A stretch of 34,754 nucleotides of DNA, taken from Nostoc sp. ATCC 53789 (lineage in GTDB: Bacteria > Cyanobacteriota > Cyanobacteriia > Cyanobacteriales > Nostocaceae). A program made the translations under genes and the position numbers. The stretch covers positions 1-34,754 of the forward strand of contig NZ_CP046715.1 of NCBI RefSeq assembly GCF_009873495.1, read 5' to 3'. Under the pieces are notes generated by a model. It had not been told where the DNA came from, did no database searches, and saw nothing but the letters and a program-made list of their open reading frames with translations. Positions 16,453 to 23,482 of this stretch are shown piece by piece (position 1 is the stretch's first letter; the number at the start of each line of letters is the position of its first letter).

Positions 16453-17637
16453 ATGTCAAGACCTAAAAAACAACCAACATCTATAAGCGCGAATGCACCC
16501 AACACAAACGAGGCTGAAACTATAACAGAGAAAGCATCAATGCCATCAAAAAAGGTAATTCATTTGATGCTAGATGCTGGACGCTCCAGTATTAAATATC
16601 AGGCTTTCGTTAATAACGAAACTGGCACAACACCAGTAATGAAGACCGAATCCTTGGTGTGTTGTGTGCCATCAGTGCCCTTTGGAGAATTAGGAGCTTT
16701 CAGCCTAAGCCGGGGTAAGGACGAGAGCAACAAAGATATTACTGAGCATTGGGTCGTTGGTAGCTCCGCCAGACTGCAAGGTAAGGAATATATAGCGATG
16801 AGTGATTCCGAGAATCACAAAGTACACTACTTCCCCATCCTTGCATTAGGTGCAATTGCATCTCTGCCAAATCTGCTTGAGTTGTCCACGGGTACAAGCA
16901 ACAAGCGTAGAACCTTGCACATTCGTTTATCAACGCTCTCGCTAGCTTCCCCATTAGAACTAAAAAAAGCCATTGAACAATGCAAGTGGATCGCGGTAGA
17001 TGGTGTTAGATACCGTCTGTGCTTCTCTAAACTTGGCTTTCTGGGATTCCCGGAAGGATATGGCGCATCACTTTGGGCAAGCGAACGCTTTGACGATAAA
17101 CAGTTCCATACTTTTGATATTGGGTATGGTACAGCCACAATCAGCGAATACAGCAATCTCGGCAAATTACCAAAACGGGTAACTTGTAGTCCGAATGGTG
17201 GCGGTGGTGTTGCCACACTCATCAAAGAATTCTCCAGAGCATTGAGCAATACCGATTCTTCTAAAATGATTCGCCCCTCCCAACTGCGCGAGATTTTAGA
17301 AACTGCAACCGTTGGTGATAACGGCATAAGTGCGATTGCACCTGATGGTGAAGACATTGGGACTGAGTTAGAGAACGCGATTCATTCATGGATGAAAGAT
17401 TCTCCCTTGGCTTATGCCCTAGATGACGTATCCGTGAAAGCCAGACGCAGCAAAGTAACTTTGTGTGGCGGTGCGTTTGCGATCGCGCCTGTGCAGATGT
17501 TGATTAAAGAAAGATTACTTAAATCTTGCATTCCAGAAAGTAATTTGTTGATTCCCGAAAATCCGGGAACCGTTGCTTTATCAGAAATGAAAAAACTTTA
17601 CTTAGGAGAAACGACCGATGTTAAACAAGCGGCTTAA
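16453..17637 (+). CDS. parM: Actin-like ParM/StbA-type partition ATPase
   Basis: A 394-residue actin-fold protein expected to polymerise with ATP and push plasmid copies apart. The phosphate-1 loop is LMLDAGRSSIKY (Asp41), the phosphate-2 loop is FDIGYGTATI (Asp222), and the adenosine motif is VTLCGGAFAIAP (335-346). A 34-residue polar N-terminal extension precedes the actin fold, which is longer than in R1 ParM. GAGGG lies 9 bases before the ATG. The end overlaps the next gene (ParR-like) by 20 bases, the classic parM-parR order. The actin-like superfamily is clear; the exact subfamily (ParM, Alp or MamK-like) is not. Confidence 0.85.
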   Translation: MSRPKKQPTSISANAPNTNEAETITEKASMPSKKVIHLMLDAGRSSIKYQAFVNNETGTTPVMKTESLVCCVPSVPFGELGAFSLSRGKDESNKDITEHWVVGSSARLQGKEYIAMSDSENHKVHYFPILALGAIASLPNLLELSTGTSNKRRTLHIRLSTLSLASPLELKKAIEQCKWIAVDGVRYRLCFSKLGFLGFPEGYGASLWASERFDDKQFHTFDIGYGTATISEYSNLGKLPKRVTCSPNGGGGVATLIKEFSRALSNTDSSKMIRPSQLREILETATVGDNGISAIAPDGEDIGTELENAIHSWMKDSPLAYALDDVSVKARRSKVTLCGGAFAIAPVQMLIKERLLKSCIPESNLLIPENPGTVALSEMKKLYLGETTDVKQAA

Positions 17638-17812
17638 TTACAATGTCCCTCAAGACTTGACTCCAGCCATCAGAATGCTTGCAGAAATGGATGGTACAAC
17701 CCCCGCTTACTGGCTGAGGAAAGCTTTAGAGAAATTAGTAAATGAAAGGTTCTCCGTTAACAACAATCATCAAATTAACTTAGGAGATTTGGAGGCGATA
17801 AGAGGTGAATAA
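17618..17812 (+). CDS. ParR-like small ribbon-helix-helix protein
   Basis: A 64-residue protein with a strand (KRLNYNVPQDL) and two helices (TPAIRMLAEMDG, TPAYWLRKALEKLVNERF), a typical ribbon-helix-helix layout. It overlaps the ParM-like gene by 20 bases and has AGGAGA upstream of its ATG, so the two are co-expressed. By position it is the adaptor that binds the centromere, probably the motif array at 16287-16389, and couples it to the actin-like filament. It is shorter than R1 ParR, lacking much of a C-terminal filament-binding region. Confidence 0.7.
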   Translation: MLNKRLNYNVPQDLTPAIRMLAEMDGTTPAYWLRKALEKLVNERFSVNNNHQINLGDLEAIRGE

Positions 17813-17813
17813 T

Positions 17814-18038
17814 ATGATGAACAGTATTGTTAGCACAGAAGAAATAGTAATCATTCTGGCTGGTGTTGAGCAAACTTTAAGGTTGATTCAAGCTACTCCC
17901 GAATACAGGAGGCTACAAACATCAGAGCATTTTACTACATCAAACGACTTGGTTTTGAATGATGCCATTCAATCAATATCTGAAGTTCTAGATGGCATTG
18001 AAAAAGTACAACTCGCTAACAGTTCTGATGAGTATTAA
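17814..18038 (+). CDS. Small acidic helical protein of the partition operon
   Basis: A 74-residue protein starting Met-Met-Asn-Ser-Ile; AGAGGTG upstream supports the ATG at 17814 over the GTG at 17805. It begins one base after the ParR-like stop. It is acidic and helical (EEIVIILAGVEQTLRLIQ, NDAIQSISEVLDGIEKV), with no known motif. Tight spacing suggests a role with the partition pair, but I do not recognise it. Confidence 0.6.
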   Translation: MMNSIVSTEEIVIILAGVEQTLRLIQATPEYRRLQTSEHFTTSNDLVLNDAIQSISEVLDGIEKVQLANSSDEY

Positions 18039-18079
18039 TTGTGCAAACGCTTGCCCGGTCAAGAAAAGCGTTCGCACAA
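18039..18079 (+). other. Hairpin within the operon
   Basis: TTGTGCAAACGCTT (18039-18052) and AAGCGTTCGCACAA (18066-18079) pair at 13 of 14 positions around a 13-base loop, just after the preceding stop. There is no T-run, so it may be an attenuator, an mRNA-processing or stability element rather than a full terminator. Confidence 0.45.
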
Positions 18080-18128
18080 GTGACTTACATCAGGGATGAA
18101 ATCAGTACACACATTAAAGGATACCAAA

Positions 18129-18386
18129 ATGGCGCACCCAGTAGGATATTACTCCCTCTCTCACGACAATGCACTGATTAAAGATATGTGTGAGACATGG
18201 GGGGAAGGATTAGAGAAGATGAGCGAATCAGACACACTCTGGTTAATTGCAAAAATCGCTCATCAAGCATGGTTAGAGTGTGAATCTTCTACTGCTCCTA
18301 GCAATGAAGCAGAGTCAGTATTGAAACGACTGCATGAGTTAAAGCAATGGGAGAAGTTTGCACTAATCAGCGCGATGGCACAGTGA
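18129..18386 (+). CDS. Small unknown protein
   Basis: An 85-residue protein starting MAHPVGYYSL. AAAGGAT seven bases upstream favours the ATG at 18129 over the earlier ATG at 18096. It contains a Trp- and Glu-rich helical core (MCETWGEGLEKM, SDTLWLIAKIAHQAWLE) and no membrane segment. It lies between the partition genes and the membrane proteins; the next gene starts one base after its stop. Function unknown. Confidence 0.6.
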   Translation: MAHPVGYYSLSHDNALIKDMCETWGEGLEKMSESDTLWLIAKIAHQAWLECESSTAPSNEAESVLKRLHELKQWEKFALISAMAQ

Positions 18387-18387
18387 G

Positions 18388-18798
18388 ATGTACAAGAAGC
18401 AATTGTATTTAGCCTTGATCGGTGTCGGGGTCTGCTTCTTGCCTGTAATCATCCCTTTAGTACCCAAGTTGGGGGCTTATGCAGAAGCCGAAAGATTAAA
18501 AGCCACCGAAGGATTAGAACGTCAGCGCATAGAAGAACGGGCAAAAACCAGCGATGCCTTATACGAGGCGGGAGTCATGCCCACAACCCGAAAACTGAGG
18601 ATTACGAATTATTTTGACAGCAGTAAACGCAATCCCAGACCAGACACAACCCTTTATCAAGATGACGAAATTGTTGATGTTTTTGATGCTTCTGGGCGCT
18701 GCATAGGTCGGATTGAAGAAGGGATTTGGAAGTGGAAGCACAAAGCCAAAGGGATTTGTAAAAGCGTTCAAAATATCAAACCAGTGAGGAAAAAGTAA
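18388..18798 (+). CDS. Membrane-anchored protein with coiled-coil stalk
   Basis: A 136-residue protein. An N-terminal hydrophobic helix (about 5-29: LYLALIGVGVCFLPVIIPLV) is followed by a charged helix (AEAERLKATEGLERQRIEERAKT) and a beta-rich C-terminal part with a basic tail. It could be a single-pass inner-membrane protein. Its stop codon overlaps the next start (TAATG), so it is coupled to the polytopic protein that follows. It may be part of a membrane complex with that protein and the large ATPase. No family recognised. Confidence 0.65.
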   Translation: MYKKQLYLALIGVGVCFLPVIIPLVPKLGAYAEAERLKATEGLERQRIEERAKTSDALYEAGVMPTTRKLRITNYFDSSKRNPRPDTTLYQDDEIVDVFDASGRCIGRIEEGIWKWKHKAKGICKSVQNIKPVRKK

Positions 18799-19514
18799 TG
18801 GCGTTAGGAACATCTGGTGCAGAAAGTAATAGTACTGGTAACACTGATGGTAAACCCAAGGGTAAGAAGCGATCGCTTGGTGAAATCATAGATTTTTGCG
18901 CCAAGGCTGTTGTGATGATTGTTGGTTTACCTATTAGGGCAGCCGCCGCTATAGTCAATCAGTTTGTTGCTAACGGTGGCGCGGGTCGTGCCTTAGTAGG
19001 TGGGATTCTATTTATCGGCGGTTCTGTAATTAGTGCTGATTCAACTTGGCAATTAATCTTTACTGGGCCCCCTGTTTTACCCTGGTTTGAGCCGACTTGG
19101 AATTGGCTAAATGTGCCGTTTGCACTGTTCAACCCGTTTTTTTACCTTGCATTCATAATTTCTGTAGGTGTTCAAGTAATTGAAGCCCATGCCCTACGCG
19201 GTAAAAACCCAGATTCAGCTAGGCGGGAACTTCAAGACCACATGGTTTATGAGCTTGAAACCAAGCCTAGTGGCAAGATTGACTTGGTAGGCCAGTTGTG
19301 GCAAGACTACAAGACCGCAGGGACACGCGATCGCTCTAGTGCTGGGCTAGTTGTGATTGCGGTTTGGGTGTTCGATATTGTCACCACCTTTGCGGCTCGT
19401 AACCCATTCGACTACACAGCCCCGTTGATGATATTGGGCTGCACCTTATTCAACATTGGGACAATGATGGCAGGTGAAATTGGGTTCGCTATTTGGCGGT
19501 TGACCAAAGATTAA
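18798..19514 (+). CDS. Polytopic membrane protein
   Basis: A 238-residue protein with a polar, Gly/Lys-rich N-terminus (1-30) and about four to five hydrophobic segments: around 34-60, 64-95, 108-133, 189-207 and 211-232. It starts by TAATG overlap with the previous gene. A link with the P-loop ATPase that follows suggests a small membrane complex for DNA handling or transfer, but no VirB-type signature is seen. Function unknown. Confidence 0.7.
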   Translation: MALGTSGAESNSTGNTDGKPKGKKRSLGEIIDFCAKAVVMIVGLPIRAAAAIVNQFVANGGAGRALVGGILFIGGSVISADSTWQLIFTGPPVLPWFEPTWNWLNVPFALFNPFFYLAFIISVGVQVIEAHALRGKNPDSARRELQDHMVYELETKPSGKIDLVGQLWQDYKTAGTRDRSSAGLVVIAVWVFDIVTTFAARNPFDYTAPLMILGCTLFNIGTMMAGEIGFAIWRLTKD

Positions 19515-19519
19515 AGCTC

Positions 19520-19553
19520 GTGCCGCTCAACAACTCTCTACATTGAGCGGCAC
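19520..19553 (+). other. Perfect 11-bp hairpin between membrane protein and ATPase genes
   Basis: GTGCCGCTCAA and TTGAGCGGCAC form a perfect stem around a 12-base loop, six bases after the upstream stop and 27 bases before the next ATG. No T-run follows. It may lower read-through or protect the upstream mRNA end. Confidence 0.5.
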
Positions 19554-19579
19554 TCACTACTTAACAGGGCATTTGTTTT

Positions 19580-21490
19580 ATGCAAAGTAACAATATCCCA
19601 AAAATTACAACTAAAGAAACTGAACATTTGCGCGAATCATATCCTAGCTTGTCTCACTTGGAAGCCGGAAATATCGCCCAATGGCTGCAAGAGAGAAAAG
19701 AGCAATTGTTTGAAATGGCCAGAGTTTCTGAGAACGAAGCAGACATGACCCGTGTACTTGGCTTGCTGGCTTCTGGGATCGGAGCGGTTTGTTATGCTGT
19801 CAACCCTTTAGCTATAGTTGGTGGTTTAATTGGCGGTGCTGCATGGCTATGGTTTGTAGTGGAACATTCCAATAGAACCAAAGAGATTGCCCCCTTACCC
19901 TTTGTACGTGGCAACTTTATAGACGCTCTAGCTCGTGCTGGTGACTATGATAATCGAAGCAATTATCAAGCAGATCATCTTGCTAATACCGTTAAATTCT
20001 TAGAACGACAATCAGCAGAAGAGTATGCCTTTCTTCATGCTGAATTTGAAAATATTGTCCAGTATTTAACCCAAGTTGAGCCAGGAAAACGTTTTTATGC
20101 TTATCGCTGGATGTTTGGCTGGTTTGGCAAGCTTTTGGGTCGTCAGCTACCCACTTATCAAAGTATGGCTCTCCATTTACAGGATGTGACCATTGACAGT
20201 CGGGTGAATCGGTCTGAGATAAGTGCCATCGCACAGGCTCAAACTCAGTTACCACCCACCGTAGATATTAAACAGTTTCAATCACCACAGATAGATATTC
20301 GCCACAGTCCCCAAGCTTCGGAACTTTCTAGACCGGAGGAGTTACAGCCATCAGCTAATGGGCTTTCACCAGAGACTATAACTCATCTGACTTTGGCGAA
20401 TAGAGCAAACGCACTTATCGCCGCTTTAACTCAAAGTGGTTTCAAAGTAGAAGACATGATGAGTTCTCAGGTGATAGCGATTGCAGGTACTCAGCGAGGT
20501 GGCAAGGGAACCTTAGCAGCAATCTTAGCAACATTATCTCTAGCTTTAGATTCGGGATTAAATACCCAATACTTTACAGCCGGGGTGGACGTTTACCCCT
20601 TTAGTTGCAATCTGATTTCTGCTCTGAAATACCCTGAAAAAGATGCGGACGGTGCAGATAAACTAGTCGCCCGTGACTTGCTTAAATTTCTTAAAGGCTT
20701 AGATGCAAGTGAACCTTACTCCCACAAAAACTTACTTCTTGTGATTGATGAGGCAATGCGCTTGCTGTCCTTACTTGATGAAAGCGATCGCACTTGGGCT
20801 ATCCAATATCTGCTGAGTCGCTTCGCCAAATGTGGCGGTACATTAATCATTGTCTTGCATGGCTCCAACCTTACAAGCGTGGTTGGCAAGGCCACAGCAG
20901 GACTAGCAGATACCTTTAAGCTATCGGTTAACTTTATTGGTTGTGTAGCTCAGTCTGTCAGCGCTGGCGGATTGCGAAAAATTAATGTTGCCAGTGGGGA
21001 ATATTTCAAAGCCAACCCTAATAACTTTGCTGAACCTGTTAACGGTGGCAATCTCGGCATGATTCCAGACTGGTTAAAGATAGAGTTACACCCAGGAAAT
21101 GGTCAGCCAGATCCAGCAAGAACATTACTCAAATTCTTCCCGGAACTGGTGCAGCATCACCAGCCAGCAGTTATGCCCAGAGGCGAGAAAATTGCACCAC
21201 CAGACGCAGTTAATCAGCTAGAATCCATTTTCTCAAAGCCTACCCAAGAGGTTGAAATTGCAGAGCTAGAAGAAGAACTGAGTATTTCTGAGGTGGATAA
21301 AAATCTGATTTTAAACATTGTTACTTCAGCCGTTGCAACACCAGTTAGTTTTGCTGCGATTAGAAATAGCCGAAGGTGGGGTGAAGATAAAAGGAGTGTT
21401 CGCTATTTAAGGAGTGCGATTGCACAACTTATAGAATCCAAGCAATTGAAGGGTAGTGAGAAGTCAGGCTTTACTGCTTTTTCAGATTAA
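19580..21490 (+). CDS. Membrane P-loop ATPase, coupling-protein-like (VirD4/TraD/FtsK group)
   Basis: A 636-residue ATPase. Two hydrophobic segments lie at about 58-95 (VLGLLASGIGAVCYAV and IVGGLIGGAAWLWFVV). Walker A is the unusual AGTQRGGKGT (302-311), and Walker B is NLLLVIDEAMRLL (384-396). The C-terminus (about 565-636) looks like a winged-helix domain (FAAIRNSRRWGEDKRSVRYLRSAIAQLI). Membrane anchor, RecA-like motor and DNA-binding tail are the plan of type IV coupling proteins. It lies next to the mobilization genes, which supports a role in passing plasmid DNA to a transfer channel. No VirB channel genes are in the window, so a partition or replication role is the alternative. Confidence 0.7.
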   Translation: MQSNNIPKITTKETEHLRESYPSLSHLEAGNIAQWLQERKEQLFEMARVSENEADMTRVLGLLASGIGAVCYAVNPLAIVGGLIGGAAWLWFVVEHSNRTKEIAPLPFVRGNFIDALARAGDYDNRSNYQADHLANTVKFLERQSAEEYAFLHAEFENIVQYLTQVEPGKRFYAYRWMFGWFGKLLGRQLPTYQSMALHLQDVTIDSRVNRSEISAIAQAQTQLPPTVDIKQFQSPQIDIRHSPQASELSRPEELQPSANGLSPETITHLTLANRANALIAALTQSGFKVEDMMSSQVIAIAGTQRGGKGTLAAILATLSLALDSGLNTQYFTAGVDVYPFSCNLISALKYPEKDADGADKLVARDLLKFLKGLDASEPYSHKNLLLVIDEAMRLLSLLDESDRTWAIQYLLSRFAKCGGTLIIVLHGSNLTSVVGKATAGLADTFKLSVNFIGCVAQSVSAGGLRKINVASGEYFKANPNNFAEPVNGGNLGMIPDWLKIELHPGNGQPDPARTLLKFFPELVQHHQPAVMPRGEKIAPPDAVNQLESIFSKPTQEVEIAELEEELSISEVDKNLILNIVTSAVATPVSFAAIRNSRRWGEDKRSVRYLRSAIAQLIESKQLKGSEKSGFTAFSD

Positions 21491-21542
21491 ATCCCCTTTA
21501 TATTCTCCTTAATTAGTGTTATTTATCTTGATGGACAATAGT

Positions 21543-21589
21543 AGCAGTATTAGTTAGGGATAGCTGGATTATCCTTAAGCAATACTGCT
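21543..21589. other. Hairpin between convergent genes
   Basis: AGCAGTATT (21543-21551) and AATACTGCT (21581-21589) form a perfect 9-bp outer stem, with a partly pairing interior (TTAGTTAGGGAT.../...ATCCTTAAG). It sits between the ATPase gene and the convergent gene ending at 21655, so it may be a terminator for either. Confidence 0.4.
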
Positions 21590-21654
21590 TATGTCAGGAA
21601 TTAATTGGACTTAGCTACCGATATTCTCTCTCAAATACTTTTACAGTTAGTCGT

Positions 21655-22170
21655 TTATATTTCATCTTCATTGTAGATTTTTGGTACAAAAGCATAGCTA
21701 GTTGATTGGCTATTTGGTGACGATTTCTCTGATTGCTCCTTAGCTGCTGCTTTCTTACGCTTAGTAGTTTTATTTGTTAAATCTGAAGATTTTTCACTTG
21801 TAGAGGGCAATGAACTAGACGACCCATCACCATTAGAATTCTCTTGTGAGGTGGATTGAGCAGATGATTCAGAATTTAATTCTGATGATGAAGCAAGCGA
21901 ATTATCATCTGATGTATTAGCACCCGTTGTCAAAGCTTTCTTATGAAAACTCTTCAGACCACTGGCCGCCAGTTCTACCCCATGACCTTTAAACACATCA
22001 GAAACATCGTCATAAGAGTAGCCAGCATCTAACATATCTTGAATAGGTTTAGCCAAACTGAGGACTAAATCTGACAGGCTGATAGTTTTAGGAGTCGCCG
22101 CTTTCTGTTTGAGACTGGTTTGAATATCTTCTATTTTTGATAAAGGAACAGCTTTCGGTTTACGAGACAT
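21655..22170 (-). CDS. Mobilization-region accessory protein with HTH-like motif and Ser-rich tail
   Basis: About 171 residues. The N-terminal part has the pattern LAKPIQDMLDAGYSYDDVSDVFKGHGVELAASGLKSFHKK (two pieces, about 46-85). It resembles the 'tunable' helix-turn-helix of plasmid-transfer accessory proteins that assess a site and bind near oriT. The second half is Ser/Thr/Asn-rich and disordered, ending in a basic patch and a short acidic tail. The start is ATG at 22170; a GTG at 22176 is also possible. It is divergent from the oriT-like region and relaxase genes. The link to transfer is inferred from context. Confidence 0.6.
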   Translation of the reverse strand: MSRKPKAVPLSKIEDIQTSLKQKAATPKTISLSDLVLSLAKPIQDMLDAGYSYDDVSDVFKGHGVELAASGLKSFHKKALTTGANTSDDNSLASSSELNSESSAQSTSQENSNGDGSSSSLPSTSEKSSDLTNKTTKRKKAAAKEQSEKSSPNSQSTSYAFVPKIYNEDEI

Positions 22171-22489
22171 AGCCACCAGTAATAATAAATCACTTCATTG
22201 TAAAAAACTCGCGGTCAGAAAAAGTTTAAGTTTCTTGTCGTGATGTGACGAATATCAACAAAAAATGATTTGTATCCTCGTGAGGTAGACTAGTTTAAAA
22301 AAGCAGTTACCCATGAATCAACACTCTGATATCAAAGGGTGTTGGCAGCATTGTTAAATAGACCCTGCCCTCGGTTACACTCTTGTTGTTGCACAGAGTT
22401 AATCGTGGTTCGCCAAAGTCTCGTACTCTCCCAGTCTCTCGTTGTGCCCCTTGGCTCTCGTTACCTCATTCCTGTCGTGGGGGCATAGG

Positions 22490-22569
22490 CAAGCAATACG
22501 CCGTAACGCACTACGTGCTACTTTATCCTCCGGGTAAAGCGGCGTGGTTGCTTGTTGGGGGTATCCCCC
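22490..22569. other. Candidate oriT: nested inverted repeats
   Basis: CAAGCAATACGCCG (22490-22503) pairs imperfectly with CGGCGTGGTTGCTTG (22540-22554). Inside are GCACTACGTGC and CTTTATCCTCCGGGTAAAG, the latter containing TATCCT, similar to the nick region of RP4-type oriTs. GGGGGTATCCCCC (22557-22569) follows directly. The region lies between divergent accessory and mobilization genes, has no convincing long gene, and is unusually rich in symmetry. The nick site is not established. Confidence 0.5.
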
Positions 22570-22604
22570 AAACCCCCTTTTATAGGTCTATTAGAAGTGA
22601 ATTA

Positions 22605-22898
22605 ATGATTATGCCTAGAAACTCCTTTTACCCGTCAAGCACCAAGCAAAAAAGAATAAGAGAGGCAGCCGAGAACGAGCCGAGCCTCAAACCTAAAATT
22701 CCGCTCGGTGCAGAAATTATATATTTTCAAAAATATACAGATGATTGGGGGTACAAATTAGAACGAAGAATCAAATCTCAAATCATTGATGAAAGCCCAA
22801 AGGATAAAAATTATCAACTGAAAGTAAAAATTCTGGTTGAGGACAAAGCTAGATGGGTTTCGCGTTCCAGTGTTATTCCTGCTAAAAAAGCCGAATGA
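22605..22898 (+). CDS. Small basic unknown protein
   Basis: A 97-residue basic protein (ATG at 22605; ATG at 22611 equally possible). An in-frame extension back to 22383 is not likely, because it crosses the palindromic region and reads as low-quality protein. The N-terminus is basic (PRNSFYPSSTKQKRIREAA); the second half is strand-rich (AEIIYFQKYTDDWGYKLERRIKSQIID, LKVKILVEDKARWVSRSSVI). It may be a nucleic-acid-binding or SH3-like protein. It lies between the two candidate oriT structures and upstream of MobC, so a role in mobilization is possible. Confidence 0.55.
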   Translation: MIMPRNSFYPSSTKQKRIREAAENEPSLKPKIPLGAEIIYFQKYTDDWGYKLERRIKSQIIDESPKDKNYQLKVKILVEDKARWVSRSSVIPAKKAE

Positions 22899-22928
22899 CA
22901 AAAAGTGAAAATTAGCCTACAAGAGGTT

Positions 22929-22989
22929 CCGGGTTATCCGCCTACCTGCTTGGTGCTTCGCACCATCGCAGCTACAGCGAATAACCCGG
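22929..22989. other. Large cruciform-type structure upstream of mobC
   Basis: Outer arms CCGGGTTATCCGC (22929-22941) and GCGAATAACCCGG (22977-22989) pair at 12 of 13 positions. Inside lies the hairpin GGTGCTTCGCACC (22952-22964), with flanking CTGC...GCAG also able to pair. The whole 61 bases can fold into one long stem. It sits 40 bases upstream of mobC, a usual place for oriT, and so is a second oriT candidate. It could also be a terminator or attenuator. Confidence 0.5.
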
Positions 22990-23029
22990 TGAAAAATGAA
23001 GAAGCAGATAAATAAATGCTTAACTAGTT

Positions 23030-23482
23030 ATGCAGCCAGACCCCCGCACCAATCTCAGTAATCAACTAGCTGACATATTAACCAATCGGTCAGTAGCACC
23101 AGATGAGAAGCGAGAAGTAACCATCACATTTAGGGCTAGCTATGCCGAGAAAGCTAGACTAGAGCAACGGTGTAGTGGAGTGGTGCAGAGTGACTATATT
23201 AGAGCGAGATTATTTGACTACCCTTTACCACATCCTAAGTTAATCATTCCCGAAGTCAACCGACAGGCTATCTACGAGTTAAAGAAGATTGGTAATAACC
23301 TGAATCAGCAGACTAGGGCTATTAACGAAGCTGTGAAAATTGGTAGCCAACCCCTGAGTAATGAAGTGAAATCATATCTGAAAACTCTTGAAGAACTGAC
23401 AACGCTTTTAGAACAGACTCGCCAATCACTCACTCAACCATCGGTAGAGGGACAGCGCAATGATTACCAAAATCAAAGCTAA
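23030..23482 (+). CDS. mobC: MobC-family mobilization accessory protein
   Basis: A 150-residue protein with a ribbon-helix-helix-like segment (about 28-62: EVTITFRASYAEKARLEQRCSG...SDYIRARLF) and the MobC signature VNRQAIYELKKIGNNLNQ (76-93), then a coiled-coil tail. MobC proteins bind oriT, help open the DNA and load the relaxase. Its end overlaps the relaxase start by 23 bases, the usual coupling of mobC with mobA. The call is well supported by motif and position. Confidence 0.87.
   Translation: MQPDPRTNLSNQLADILTNRSVAPDEKREVTITFRASYAEKARLEQRCSGVVQSDYIRARLFDYPLPHPKLIIPEVNRQAIYELKKIGNNLNQQTRAINEAVKIGSQPLSNEVKSYLKTLEELTTLLEQTRQSLTQPSVEGQRNDYQNQS

Noticed and set aside
16827..17357. 176-codon minus-strand frame
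   Set aside because: It lies wholly inside the ParM-like gene in antisense, and the plus-strand protein has clear actin motifs.
22383..22604. N-terminal extension of the gene at 22605
   Set aside because: The frame is open by chance through GC-rich palindromic DNA; the peptide is rich in Pro, Ser and Arg without pattern and has no ribosome site at its start.
22929..22989. Integron attC-like site
   Set aside because: The arms pair and a central hairpin is present, but the GTTRRRY/RYYYAAC core boxes do not match and there is no integron integrase.
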